A DNA stretch of 64,000 nt. Origin: Alphaproteobacteria bacterium. Its GTDB lineage: Bacteria; Pseudomonadota; Alphaproteobacteria; Rhodospirillales; WMHbin7. The notes beneath the pieces are model-generated. The model was not told the DNA's origin, did not search any database, and saw nothing but the letters and a program-made list of their open reading frames with translations. The DNA lies in contig JADGAX010000001.1 of NCBI GenBank assembly GCA_015231795.1, positions 248,001 to 312,000 on the forward strand, in the 5' to 3' direction. Positions 48,405 through 57,584 of this stretch are shown here, piece by piece (position 1 is the first letter of the stretch; each line of letters starts with the position of its first letter). The translations under genes were made by a program, and so were the position numbers.

Positions 48405-49958
48405 TTGGAATCAGGGGAAGAATCTTTAAAGCCGTTGCATCGCCGCCCTTTTGCGCAAAGCATCAACGACGAACAGCCCTGCCGTTCGGAATGCCATAAG
48501 CTGCTGGCGCTGGTCGATGCGATCACAGCGGCAAGGCCTGCTTTCGCCCCCGCCTTTGCCGATTGGCACCAGCAGGCGAACGGTCTGCTTGATTCCCCGG
48601 ATTTGGAGACGCTGGCAGGAGAAGTGCTGCTTGAAGAAATGGCATTGGCGCTGCGGCGCATCTGGCTGGGCCTGGCCCATTCCTTCGCCGACCGGCCCAT
48701 GAAATCGCCGCCGCATCTCGAAGATGTGGCGCTTCCTTTCAGCAAGGACCTGACCAACTACGTTTATGAGCGGGTGTTGACGCCCAGTCGGCTGGAGGAA
48801 CGTTGCCAGAAGCGCTACCCGCCGGTCGCGGGTTGGGAATCCAGATTTTGCCTGTTTTCCAGCGCCATGGGCGCGCTTACGAATCTGTTGCAGGTCCTGC
48901 CCCGCTTCCTGTCGGCCAAGGGCGAGACGCCGCGCTGGGATTCCTTTATCGGCTATTACGAAACGGAACGGCTGCTGCGCCTGCACGATAAACGGGGAGT
49001 GTATTGCCGCCGCTATCGCAAGCATGACGGTTTGCTTGAACGCGTCGCCAGCGGCAAGACGGATATCTTGCTGGTCGAACCTTCGATGTACGACTGGGAC
49101 CAGACGGTGCTGGACCCGGGACTTCTGGTGCAAGCGATCCTTGAGCGCCCATCAGACCGCCCCCTGGCGCTGATTCTGGACACGTCCTTGCTTGGCCCCG
49201 CCTTTCGGATGGAGGACTTGCTCAAGGCGCTGGCGCGGTCATGCCCGCTTCTGGCGATCGAATTGCGCTCGGGCCTGAAACTTGACCAGGAGGGGTTGGA
49301 ATTGTCGAATGTCGGCATCGCCCGGCTGTTTACCCGCGAAGGAGCGGCAAACGGCATTTTCGCAACGGAACGATGGCTGCGCCACATGAACAGCGCACGG
49401 AAAATCTTCGGACATGCCTTGTCGCTCGACGAGATGGCCATCTTGGACTTGCCCTGGTTCAGCGATCCGCAACGGCTGGACAATTATGCGTCGCAGGTTT
49501 TTTCAAACAATGTGCGGCTGGCCGCAGCCCTGTCGAAAACCAACGGGCTGTTCGCCCGCATCGCCCATCCCAGCCTGACCGAGCGGGCGGAATGGCAATG
49601 GGCGCAATCGCCTTTCGTCATCGCCCATTTTCACGACAACGAGGACCGGCAGGACAACCGGAATTTGCTTGAATCAGTCATCTACAACGAAGCCAAGCGA
49701 CGCGGTCTGACCGTACATTTGGGGTCCAGTTTCGGCTTTCGTCATCACCGTTTCGAGATCGTCCTTCCCGAAGGGTACGAGAGGCCGGATGGCAGCAGCC
49801 GGGGCTTTCTGAAGGTCGCCATGGGGCACCGCCAGGGACCATCTTGCGATGGGTTTATCCAGTTGTTGTGCGAAATCGCGACGCATGACGATTTCCAGGC
49901 CCTGCGCCAAAGCTATCCTGACCTTGGGCCGCTAAAGCCAACCAAACACAGCGTTTAG
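48405..49958 (+). CDS. Divergent fold-type I PLP-enzyme-like protein
   Basis: A protein of about 517 residues without a confident family. Features resembling the Cys/Met-metabolism PLP fold are FSSAMGALTNLL (about 151-162), DILLVEPSMYDW (about 220-231), LALILDTSLLGP (Asp about 259), ELRSGLKLDQEGLELSNVG with a possible Schiff-base Lys at about 292, and LGSSFGFRHHRFEI. An extra N-terminal helical region precedes it. The start is unclear: an open frame begins at 48321, but TTG 48405 avoids overlap with the Tim44 gene. A catalytic role is inference. Confidence 0.6.
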   Translation: MESGEESLKPLHRRPFAQSINDEQPCRSECHKLLALVDAITAARPAFAPAFADWHQQANGLLDSPDLETLAGEVLLEEMALALRRIWLGLAHSFADRPMKSPPHLEDVALPFSKDLTNYVYERVLTPSRLEERCQKRYPPVAGWESRFCLFSSAMGALTNLLQVLPRFLSAKGETPRWDSFIGYYETERLLRLHDKRGVYCRRYRKHDGLLERVASGKTDILLVEPSMYDWDQTVLDPGLLVQAILERPSDRPLALILDTSLLGPAFRMEDLLKALARSCPLLAIELRSGLKLDQEGLELSNVGIARLFTREGAANGIFATERWLRHMNSARKIFGHALSLDEMAILDLPWFSDPQRLDNYASQVFSNNVRLAAALSKTNGLFARIAHPSLTERAEWQWAQSPFVIAHFHDNEDRQDNRNLLESVIYNEAKRRGLTVHLGSSFGFRHHRFEIVLPEGYERPDGSSRGFLKVAMGHRQGPSCDGFIQLLCEIATHDDFQALRQSYPDLGPLKPTKHSV

Positions 49959-49970
49959 AGTGCTTGGCGA

Positions 49971-50621
49971 CTAATCAGAGCTGTAGCGCTCTTCTTTCCA
50001 GGGATCGGCGTCGTTGTGATAGCCGCGCACTTCCCAATAACCGGGCTGGTCTTTGTCAAGGAAGGCGATGGAGCGCACCCATTTGGCGCTTTTCCAGAAA
50101 TAGAGTTTTGGAATGATCGGACGCACCGGCCCGCCGTGATCGCGGTCGATGGCCTTGCCGTTCCAGCTATGGGCCAGCAGCACGTCATCATCGTCGAAAC
50201 GCGACAAGGGCACATTGGTCGTATAGCTGTCATAAGAGCGGAATAGCAGGAACTTCGCCTCGGCCTTCGGTTTGACCACGTCCAGCAGCCGCTTGGCCGA
50301 CACGCCGCCCCACACGCCGTCATACATGCTCCAACTAGTCACGCAATGAATGTCGGCCTTGATCTCGACCTGCGGCTGGGCCTGGAAATCATCCCAGGTC
50401 CAGGTCAGCGGATTCTCGATCAGGCCCGTGAAATTAAGCGTCCAGTCTTTCAGCGGCACATGCGGCTTCATGCCAAGATCAAGCACCGGCCAGCCGTCGG
50501 TTTTGTGCTGACCGGGCGGCAAGCGCGCCTTCTTGTTGGCCGTCTCGCCCGACTGATGCTTGCCTTCGCGTGCCCAACGCTCCTTGACTGCGATCAGTTT
50601 TTCATCCAGCTCGTTAGTCAT
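49971..50621 (-). CDS. Sulfite oxidase-like molybdopterin protein
   Basis: A 216-residue protein of the YedY/sulfite-oxidase-like molybdopterin family. It has LNFTGLIENPLTWTWDDF, the Moco cysteine region IHCVTSWSMYDGVWGGV, NVPLSRFDDDDVLLAHSWNGKA and GGPVRPIIPKLYFWKSAKWV. There is no Tat signal or transmembrane helix, so it is likely cytoplasmic. The reaction is unknown. It is preceded by a 29-bp tandem repeat that carries its Shine-Dalgarno. Confidence 0.88.
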   Translation of the reverse strand: MTNELDEKLIAVKERWAREGKHQSGETANKKARLPPGQHKTDGWPVLDLGMKPHVPLKDWTLNFTGLIENPLTWTWDDFQAQPQVEIKADIHCVTSWSMYDGVWGGVSAKRLLDVVKPKAEAKFLLFRSYDSYTTNVPLSRFDDDDVLLAHSWNGKAIDRDHGGPVRPIIPKLYFWKSAKWVRSIAFLDKDQPGYWEVRGYHNDADPWKEERYSSD

Positions 50622-50700
50622 CTTTGTTGTCCCTCAAACGCCGGGCGGGACTTTGTTGTCCCTCAAACGCCGGGCGGGACTTTGTTGTCCCTCAAACGCC
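50622..50700 (-). repeat. 29-bp tandem direct repeat, 2.7 copies, in the molybdopterin gene leader
   Basis: Two full identical 29-bp units (50622-50650 and 50651-50679) and a 21-bp partial (50680-50700) sit directly against the ATG of the molybdopterin gene. On the minus strand each unit ends GTTTGAGGGACAACAAAG, so each carries a Shine-Dalgarno-like GAGGGA; the last one serves the ATG at 9-base spacing. It fills the gap between the smpB stop and this gene. Confidence 0.95.
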
Positions 50701-50714
50701 AAGCGATTTGCGCC

Positions 50715-51188
50715 TTAATTCTTGTCGCGCATCAGGCGGCCCTTCTCGCGGTTCCAGTCGCGTTCCTTCTCGCTCTCGCGCTTGTCGTGCAGCTTCTTGC
50801 CCTTGGCCACGCCCAGGGAAACCTTGGCAATGCCACGCGGATTGAAGAACAGGGCCAACGGCACCAGCGTCATGCCTTCTCTGGTCACGGCCCCCATCAG
50901 CTTCTTCATTTCCTTCTTGTGCAACAGCAGCTTGCGCGGGCGTCTTGGCTCGTGCCCGAACGGTGAACGGTTCTGATATTCCGGGATATAGGCATTGAAG
51001 AGATAAAGTTCACCCCCCATCGGCCCGGCATAGGCTTCGTTGATGTTGCCCTTGCCCAGACGCAGCGATTTCACCTCGGTGCCAGCCAGGATGATGCCCG
51101 CCTCGAGCTTCTCCAAGATCGCGTAATTATAGCGCGCCTGCCGGTTCTGGGCTGACGGCGGCGGGCTTGGCTTGGCTGGCTTTGCCAT
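50715..51188 (-). CDS. smpB: SsrA-binding protein SmpB
   Basis: A 157-residue tmRNA partner for ribosome rescue. It shows [53 protein letters not shown] and, near the C-terminus, [23 protein letters not shown]. The length is typical. It lies 10 bp after dapA in the same direction. Confidence 0.97.
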   Translation of the reverse strand: MAKPAKPSPPPSAQNRQARYNYAILEKLEAGIILAGTEVKSLRLGKGNINEAYAGPMGGELYLFNAYIPEYQNRSPFGHEPRRPRKLLLHKKEMKKLMGAVTREGMTLVPLALFFNPRGIAKVSLGVAKGKKLHDKRESEKERDWNREKGRLMRDKN

Positions 51189-51197
51189 GATGGGGGA

Positions 51198-52073
51198 TCA
51201 GATCAGCCCGGCATGCGCCATGGCCGACGTCACCTTCTCCTTGGCGCTGTCCGTGATGGGAGCCAGGGGCAGGCGCACATCCGCCCTGCCCTTGCCCAGC
51301 AGCGACACGGCGTATTTGATCGGCGTGGGATTGGTCTCGACGAACAGGGCCTCATGCAACGGCATCAACTTCTCGTTGATGCTCATGGCCGTGGCGACGT
51401 CGCCCTTGGCGAAGGCGGCATGCATGCGAGACAGCAATCCAGGCGCCACATTGGCGGTGACCGAGATGCATCCAGCGCCCCCCTGGGCCAGGAACGGCAA
51501 TTGGGTGCCATCCTCGCCCGACAGCAAGCAGAACCCCGCCTTGCAGGCGCGCTTGGTCTTCAGCACGCGGCCAAGATCGTTGGTGGCGTCCTTGACGCCC
51601 ACGATGTTCGGCAATTGCGACAAGCGGGCCATGGTCTCGACCGTCATGTCGATCACGCAACGACCGGGAATATTGTAGATGATGATCGGAATCTCGACCG
51701 CGTCGTTGATCGCCTTGTAATGCAGGTACAGGCCTTCCTGGGTCGGCTTGTTGTAATAGGGCGTCACCACCAGGGCCGCACTTGCTCCCGCCTTCTTGGC
51801 GTGACGGGTCAGTTCGATGGCCTCGGCCGTCGAGTTCGAACCCGTTCCGGCGATCACCGGCACCTTGCCTGCGGCGGCCTCGACAGCCAGTTCGACCACT
51901 CGGTGATGCTCGTCATTGGAAAGTGTGGGCGATTCGCCCGTGGTGCCGCAAGGAACGATGCCCCCCACCCCTTCGGAGATGGCCCAGGCCGCCAGCGCCT
52001 GAAAGGCTTTTTCGTCCACACGCCCGTCGGGCGTGAAGGGCGTAACCAGGGCGGGGATGGGACCTTTGAACAT
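51198..52073 (-). CDS. dapA: 4-hydroxy-tetrahydrodipicolinate synthase
   Basis: A 291-residue lysine/diaminopimelate enzyme that condenses pyruvate and aspartate semialdehyde. It has [61 protein letters not shown] and [14 protein letters not shown]. The Schiff-base Lys lies in [10 protein letters not shown], about residue 163. The start at 52073 replaces a 17-codon extension. Confidence 0.97.
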   Translation of the reverse strand: MFKGPIPALVTPFTPDGRVDEKAFQALAAWAISEGVGGIVPCGTTGESPTLSNDEHHRVVELAVEAAAGKVPVIAGTGSNSTAEAIELTRHAKKAGASAALVVTPYYNKPTQEGLYLHYKAINDAVEIPIIIYNIPGRCVIDMTVETMARLSQLPNIVGVKDATNDLGRVLKTKRACKAGFCLLSGEDGTQLPFLAQGGAGCISVTANVAPGLLSRMHAAFAKGDVATAMSINEKLMPLHEALFVETNPTPIKYAVSLLGKGRADVRLPLAPITDSAKEKVTSAMAHAGLI

Positions 52074-52205
52074 GGGATCGTTCCTTAAGCGCAAATTAAC
52101 GAGGGCCTGAGAACATACCCGCACCAGCCCAAGCGGGCAAGCGGGTGAAGTGCTTGTTGCGACTTGCCCCAGGCTCTATCATGGGGCGCTGAAATCGAGC
52201 TTGTG

Positions 52206-54257
52206 ATGAAGATGCGTCTCCTTGCCCCCTTGTGCGTTTTATTGGCCTTGGCTGTGCCGGGCATGGCCTTGGCCAGCAAGCCAAAGACCAAGACGTCCGC
52301 TCCGCCCGCCCGCGCCGCGCAGCAGCCAAAGCCCACCAAGCAGCTTGCCCTGCCGCCGGTTGCCGCCAAACAGGCCCAAACCAACCCAGCACTTGAAGCC
52401 CTGAAGCTGGCCGACGACGGGAAATGGCCGCAGGCCCGCCAGTTGGCGGATGCGTCGGGCAACCGGCTGGCTATGAAGCTGGTGCGCTGGCTGGATGCGG
52501 CAAGACCCAATTCCGGCGCCACTTTCCTTGAGATCACCCAATTGCTGGGCGAAAACCCAGGCTGGCCGCAACCGGCCCTGATGCAGCGCCGGGCCGAGGA
52601 AGCGATCACACTGGCCACGCCCAACGATCAGATCTTGCCTTGGTTCGACGCCAACAAACCCGTCACCGCCGATGGCGGCATGGCCTATGGGGCGGCCCTG
52701 ATGGCGGCCGGGCGCGCCGATGAAGCCCAGAAAGTGCTGCGCGCCACCTGGATCGAGGAGAATTTCGGCATTCTTCAGGAGCGCGCCTTCCTGGCGAAAT
52801 ACCGCGAATTGCTGACCCAGGATGACCATCTTGCCCGCATGAAGCGCCTGTTGTGGGAAGAGCAGACGCAGGCCGCCGAACGTCTGATGCTGTTCATGGA
52901 CAGCGACGGGCGTCATCTGGCCCATGCACGCCTGATGCTGATGAAGGGCAAGGGAACGCCGGTCCAGGCGCTGGAAAGCGTGCCCGAGAAATTGCGCGCC
53001 GATCCGGGATTGTTGTTCGACTGCGTGCGCTGGTACCGGCGCAAGGATATGAACGAAGACGCCTTCCGCCTGATCCGCCAAGCGCCGGACGATTTGGAGC
53101 GGCCCGACATCTGGTGGACGGAAAGGGCCGTTCTAGCCAGGCGGGCCTTGCAAATGGGTTTCATCTCGGATGCCTATGCGATCGCCAGCAAGCATAAGAT
53201 CAGCGGCGGCATCGATTATGCCGAGGCCGAATGGCTGGCGGGATGGGTCGCCCTGCGTTTCTTGTCGGAAAAGGAATCCGCCCTGGCGCATTTCTCCAAC
53301 ATGGCCAATCACGCGCAATCCTCGATGGGCAAATCGCGCGCCGCCTATTGGATGGGCCGAGCCGCCAGCGCCCTGGACAAGAAGGACGAGGCAAAAGCGG
53401 CCTACCGGCAAGCAGCCTTGTTCGTCACCACCTATTACGGCCAGTTGGCCAGCGAGCAGCTGGGCCCCGAGCAAGGCTGGATCTTGCCCGCCGACCCGCA
53501 GCCGACCGAAGAAGAAAAGACGCGCTTTCTCGAAAGCGAACTGACCCAGGCCATCGACCTGATGGCCGAGGCGCAAACCACCAATCTGGCACGCCCCTTC
53601 CTGCAACGGCTTTTGGAAAATGCCGGAACGCCGGGCCTGAAGGCGCTGGCCGTCGCCAAGGCGGAGCGGCTGGGGCGGATCGAGATCACCGTCAGTCTGG
53701 CCAGACGGGCCGATCGCACAGGCGTTACCCTGACCGGCCCCGGCTGGCCGGTGCCGCCCTACGAATTGCCTGAAGGTGGGCCAGAAAAGGCGCTGGTGCT
53801 GGCGCTGATCCGCCAGGAAAGCGGCTTTCACGCCGAAGCGGTCAGTTCGGTCGGCGCCAAGGGGTTGATGCAATTGATGCCCGCCACGGCAAAGGGCGTG
53901 GCGCGCGGCCTGAACATCTCGCTGGGACCCAACTCGCTGACCAAGGATCCATCGCTCAATATCCGGCTGGGAACCAGTTATCTGCAAGGCCTGCTCGAAG
54001 ATTTCAAAGGCTCGTACATCATGGCCTTGGCGGGGTACAACGCCGGGCCGCACCGCGTGACCAAATGGGTGCGCGACTATGGAGACCCCAGAGAAGCCGA
54101 CGTCGATGCCATCGATTGGGTGGAAATGATCCCCTTTTCGGAAACCAGGGGCTATGTGCAACGCGTGATGGAAAGCGTACAAATCTATCGCCGACGCCTG
54201 GGGACCGAAACCTCTACCGTGGCCTTGCTGCTCGATTTGAAGCGCCGCCAGGACTGA
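52206..54257 (+). CDS. Soluble lytic murein transglycosylase (Slt70-like)
   Basis: A 683-residue periplasmic enzyme. Signal peptide MRLLAPLCVLLALAVPGMALA, a superhelical helix-rich region, and the C-terminal SLT domain: LALIRQESGFHAEAVSSVGAKGLMQLMP with the catalytic Glu538, GTSYLQGLLEDF, and IMALAGYNAGPHRVTKW. It cleaves the glycan between MurNAc and GlcNAc. The start is ATG 52206 or 52212. It is divergent from dapA and followed after 3 bp by the HAD gene. Confidence 0.95.
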   Translation: MKMRLLAPLCVLLALAVPGMALASKPKTKTSAPPARAAQQPKPTKQLALPPVAAKQAQTNPALEALKLADDGKWPQARQLADASGNRLAMKLVRWLDAARPNSGATFLEITQLLGENPGWPQPALMQRRAEEAITLATPNDQILPWFDANKPVTADGGMAYGAALMAAGRADEAQKVLRATWIEENFGILQERAFLAKYRELLTQDDHLARMKRLLWEEQTQAAERLMLFMDSDGRHLAHARLMLMKGKGTPVQALESVPEKLRADPGLLFDCVRWYRRKDMNEDAFRLIRQAPDDLERPDIWWTERAVLARRALQMGFISDAYAIASKHKISGGIDYAEAEWLAGWVALRFLSEKESALAHFSNMANHAQSSMGKSRAAYWMGRAASALDKKDEAKAAYRQAALFVTTYYGQLASEQLGPEQGWILPADPQPTEEEKTRFLESELTQAIDLMAEAQTTNLARPFLQRLLENAGTPGLKALAVAKAERLGRIEITVSLARRADRTGVTLTGPGWPVPPYELPEGGPEKALVLALIRQESGFHAEAVSSVGAKGLMQLMPATAKGVARGLNISLGPNSLTKDPSLNIRLGTSYLQGLLEDFKGSYIMALAGYNAGPHRVTKWVRDYGDPREADVDAIDWVEMIPFSETRGYVQRVMESVQIYRRRLGTETSTVALLLDLKRRQD

Positions 54258-54260
54258 CGG

Positions 54261-54932
54261 ATGCAAAAACCGAAAATCGTCGTCTTCGACGCCTATGGCA
54301 CCTTGTTCGACGTGGCTGCCGCCGTCAGGCGCCTGTCTTCCCAACTGGGTGGCCAGGACAAAGCATTGGCGGGACTGTGGCGCCAAAAGCAGTTGGAATA
54401 TACTTGGCTGCGCAGCCTGCGCGGCGATTTCGTCGATTTTGAACAGGTGACCGGCGAGGCTCTGGATTGGTCCCTTTCCTCCCTGGGCCTGGACATGTCG
54501 GCGTTGCATGCGCCTTTGATGGCTCTTTACCGCCAGCTTGACGCCTATCCCGACGCCAAACAGACTCTGGAGAGGCTTAAATCCGCAGGGCTGCGAACCG
54601 CCATTCTGTCGAACGGATCGCAATCGATGCTGGATGCCGCCATCGCCAGCGCCCGAATTGGACCCGTTCTGGATGATGTGCTGTCGGTGGACCGGCTGCG
54701 GATCTACAAACCGCATCCCTCGGTCTACGCCATGGTCGAAGCGCAATGTCAGGCCAAGCCCGGCGAGACGGTTTTCGTATCCGGCAATTTCTGGGATGCC
54801 TCGGCGGGGGCCACCTTCGGCTTTCACGCCGTCTGGATCAACCGCACAAACGCCCTGCCCGAGCCGCTGCCTGGACAGCCCAAGGCGGTCATCGCCCAAC
54901 TGGCGGACCTGATCACCCTGTTAAAGCTATAG
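54261..54932 (+). CDS. Haloacid dehalogenase type II-like hydrolase
   Basis: A 223-residue HAD protein. Nucleophile region KIVVFDAYGTLFDV (Asp10), ILSNGSQSM for the second motif, KPHPSVYAMV with the conserved Lys, and FVSGNFWDASAGATFGFHAVWINR near the C-terminus, matching L-2-haloacid dehalogenases. The real substrate may differ, since many homologues hydrolyse phosphates or halides alike. It follows the transglycosylase closely and converges with the bactofilin gene. Confidence 0.85.
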   Translation: MQKPKIVVFDAYGTLFDVAAAVRRLSSQLGGQDKALAGLWRQKQLEYTWLRSLRGDFVDFEQVTGEALDWSLSSLGLDMSALHAPLMALYRQLDAYPDAKQTLERLKSAGLRTAILSNGSQSMLDAAIASARIGPVLDDVLSVDRLRIYKPHPSVYAMVEAQCQAKPGETVFVSGNFWDASAGATFGFHAVWINRTNALPEPLPGQPKAVIAQLADLITLLKL

Positions 54933-54934
54933 AC

Positions 54935-55438
54935 TTAGGCCGAAGCCGCCTTCAGATCGGACGAGAAGGTCAGCGTGGGAATGCTGGCCGCCACGTCGTT
55001 GACCGCGGGAACGGCAGCCAAGTCCTGCGACTTGTCCATACGGCCACAATGGCCTTCCAGGAAAGCGCCCGGTTCGATGGCCAGACTTTCATGCGCGATG
55101 TCGCCCACCACGCGGGCGGTAGCCGCCAGGAACACCGAGCGGGCACGAATCTGGCCGGTCAACGTGCCATGGACGCGCACCATGTCGGCGATGATTTCCC
55201 CGGTCACGGCGCCCGACTGGCCGATCACCAGCACTTGGCAGCGGATATCGCCCTCGATGACGCCATCGACGTGAATCTCGCCCTTGCTGGTCAGATCGCC
55301 GACCATGCGCAAATCGTTGCTGATGATCGACGGCGGAACGGGCTTGGCGGCCTCGCCGGGTTTCGCTGGCGATGAGGATACGGGCTGCACCGAAGCCTGC
55401 CCGTTGTTCGCCGACTTACTGCTGCTCTTTGAGAACAT
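54935..55438 (-). CDS. Bactofilin (polymer-forming cytoskeletal protein)
   Basis: A 167-residue bactofilin. A Pro/Ser-rich N-terminus is followed by the right-handed beta-helix core: SNDLRMVGDLTSKGEIHVDGVIEGDI, GAVTGEIIADMVRVHGTLTGQI, and VVGDIAHESLAIEPGAFLEGHC. Bactofilins form nucleotide-free filaments that position cell-wall enzymes. It overlaps the M23 peptidase gene by 23 bp, as in morphogenetic bactofilin-LmdC-type pairs. Confidence 0.93.
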   Translation of the reverse strand: MFSKSSSKSANNGQASVQPVSSSPAKPGEAAKPVPPSIISNDLRMVGDLTSKGEIHVDGVIEGDIRCQVLVIGQSGAVTGEIIADMVRVHGTLTGQIRARSVFLAATARVVGDIAHESLAIEPGAFLEGHCGRMDKSQDLAAVPAVNDVAASIPTLTFSSDLKAASA

Positions 55439-56756
55439 AGCGCCCCGCCTTTATAAAACGCATTGGATCACGCGGCCTGTCGTCGATCCTGACTTCGTAG
55501 TGCAGGTGAGGACCGGTCGATCTGCCGCTGTTGCCCAGAAGGCCGATTGTCGTGTCCGGCCCCACTTTCTGACCAACCTTTACCACAATCTTATCAAGAT
55601 GGGCATAGCGCGTTTCGACGCCCAGCCCGTGATCGATGCTGACCAGACGCCCATAACGTCCGCTCCATCCTGCAAAAGTCACCCGGCCCAGGGCGGACGA
55701 CCTGACGGGCGTGCGCATCGGCGCGCCCAAATCGATGCCTTCGTGAATGCCAGTCTGTTCGTTGATGGGGTCGTTGCGGGCGCCAAATTGGCTGTTGAGC
55801 GAGAACTCGCTCATCGGCGGAACCATCGGCAACACCTTCAACAAGGCGTTCAGGCTGTCCCACCGATCAATGCGGTGGTTGAGCGCCGCCAGATCGGCCC
55901 GGATGTCGGGATTGCCAAAATCATCCTTGGGGAGCGGAATGAAGGGACCGCCCATGCCGGTTTCCTCGCGGTGCGAAGCCACCAGACGGTTGACGTCCAG
56001 GCCGGTCATCGAAATGGCCTTCTCAAGCTGGCCCGAATTGCCAAGCGCCACTTCGCCAAAGCGGCGCAGCAGCCTGACATGCGAGCCGCGCACATCGTCG
56101 AGCGCCAACTCCAACCGCCTGGATTTGGCCGCGAATTCCTGATGTTGGGCCTTTTCGTGATCGCGAACCGCCACCAATTCCTTAACGCCCTTGCCCAGCA
56201 CGGTCAGCCGGTCGGACAAGGATGCCGTCGCATCCAGCTTGGCAACGCCCACATTGCCCAACGCCTGCGACAAGTCTGTCTGCAAGGCGCGCATCTGACC
56301 GGCCAATTCTTCCCTGACCTTGGCGCCGTCGATCAGATTTGCTTCAGCCTTGTCCAGCGCATTGCGAGCATCGGCCAATTGGCGGGACAAAAGAACATTG
56401 TCGTCGGCTAGGCGCTTGGCCTTGGCTTCACGGTGGCCAAGGTCGCCGCTGAGGCCCGCGACCTGACGCTTTAGGTCGTCGATCTCGGCGCGAAGCGCGA
56501 TGCGATCAACCTCAAGCACTGAAATCTCATGCGTTTTCACGGCCATCATCGCCCCGAAGCCCAACGAGAACGCCGTGGACAGGGTTAGCCAGACAGCAAA
56601 AACGATAAGACTTAGGGAGGCGGCAATCTGGTGATTTCTGGTCAGCGTCAGGCAACGGACATCGCCACCGGCGCGCAGAATGAACTGACGCTCCGGAAAC
56701 CAGCGTTCAAGACGCCGGTATAAGGCAGACTTACCGTAACGCTCGGGATCGAACAT
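55416..56756 (-). CDS. M23 peptidase with coiled-coil region (bactofilin partner)
   Basis: A 446-residue peptidoglycan endopeptidase. One N-terminal membrane helix (LSLIVFAVWLTLSTAFSLGFG) is followed by a long coiled coil (about residues 80-260) and a C-terminal LytM domain with the zinc ligands intact: IHEGIDLGAPM, TRYAHLDKIVVKVGQKV and TGPHLHYEVRI. It would cut cross-links in the periplasm. The overlap with the bactofilin gene argues for a joint role in shape or local growth. Confidence 0.93.
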   Translation of the reverse strand: MFDPERYGKSALYRRLERWFPERQFILRAGGDVRCLTLTRNHQIAASLSLIVFAVWLTLSTAFSLGFGAMMAVKTHEISVLEVDRIALRAEIDDLKRQVAGLSGDLGHREAKAKRLADDNVLLSRQLADARNALDKAEANLIDGAKVREELAGQMRALQTDLSQALGNVGVAKLDATASLSDRLTVLGKGVKELVAVRDHEKAQHQEFAAKSRRLELALDDVRGSHVRLLRRFGEVALGNSGQLEKAISMTGLDVNRLVASHREETGMGGPFIPLPKDDFGNPDIRADLAALNHRIDRWDSLNALLKVLPMVPPMSEFSLNSQFGARNDPINEQTGIHEGIDLGAPMRTPVRSSALGRVTFAGWSGRYGRLVSIDHGLGVETRYAHLDKIVVKVGQKVGPDTTIGLLGNSGRSTGPHLHYEVRIDDRPRDPMRFIKAGRYVLKEQQ

Positions 56757-57110
56757 GAGTCCGACGAGCTCCCCTTTCGCCGTTTCCTATACCGACTTGC
56801 CACCCACAATCTTGCATGAAGATCGAGCGTGGAAGCCTTGCTCCGCCATGGTAAACGCTTCTCGTCAGCCCTGGCAAAACAGTCACTTGGTAAGGTGCAA
56901 CGAACCACTTTCCGGCCCGAAGCACGAAACCCTAGCCAAATTGGGGCGATGTGGCAAGCGCTGAGCGGTCAAACATACGACTAAAAACGACATTTATTGG
57001 TTAATTCATTATATTACAACACACTGCTAGCATATCTTTGATATTCTTCTTAACTAGACGCGTGATATGACCTGATAGTAAGGTTGCAGACATTCACGAA
57101 GGGATAAGTC
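56757..57110. other. Intergenic region between the M23 peptidase and pgpA
   Basis: A 354-bp divergent gap. Bases 56760-56965 are GC-normal with no supported gene. Bases 56970-57110 are AT-rich (TTTATTGGTTAATTCATTATATTA) and likely hold the pgpA promoter, ending in AAGGGATAAGTC before the ATG. No hairpin or RNA gene was recognised. Confidence 0.55.
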
Positions 57111-57584
57111 ATGGCCCCGCTTTGGGCTTTTGCTCTGGCCACTTGGTTTGGCGTCGGAAAATTGAAGCCCGCGCCGGGTAGTTGGGGTTCGCTTGCCGCC
57201 TTGCCCTTGGCCTGGGGATTATCGAGTCTGGGCGGAGCCGCCGCCATCGCCATGGCGGCCTTGGCTGTCTTCCTTCTGGGCATTTTGGCATCCGAGATCT
57301 ATCGCAAGGCCATAGAGCGCGAGGACCCGTCCGAAGTGGTGATCGACGAGGTCGCCGGTCAGATGCTGGCCCTGGCCTTGGTTCCGCCCGACCTGCTGGC
57401 CTATGCTTTGGGCTTTCTCTTTTTCAGGGGCTTTGACATTCTGAAGCCCGGCCCCATCGGCTGGGCTGACCGCAAAATCAAGGGCGGGTTGGGCATCATG
57501 CTGGACGATCTGATGGCGGGCGTCGCAGCGGGGCTTCTTCTATACCTTTTGGGCAGGGGAACGGGATGGTGGATGACGATCTGA
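57111..57584 (+). CDS. pgpA: Phosphatidylglycerophosphatase A
   Basis: A 157-residue membrane enzyme that dephosphorylates phosphatidylglycerol phosphate. It shows LATWFGVGKLKPAPGSWGSLAALPLAW, DPSEVVIDEVAGQMLAL, FFRGFDILKPGPIGWADR and GIMLDDLMAGVAAGLLL, the acidic PgpA motifs. It overlaps pncC by 19 bases. Confidence 0.96.
   Translation: MAPLWAFALATWFGVGKLKPAPGSWGSLAALPLAWGLSSLGGAAAIAMAALAVFLLGILASEIYRKAIEREDPSEVVIDEVAGQMLALALVPPDLLAYALGFLFFRGFDILKPGPIGWADRKIKGGLGIMLDDLMAGVAAGLLLYLLGRGTGWWMTI

Noticed and set aside
50622-50700. CRISPR array
   Set aside because: The 29-bp units are directly adjacent with no spacers and no cas genes are nearby.
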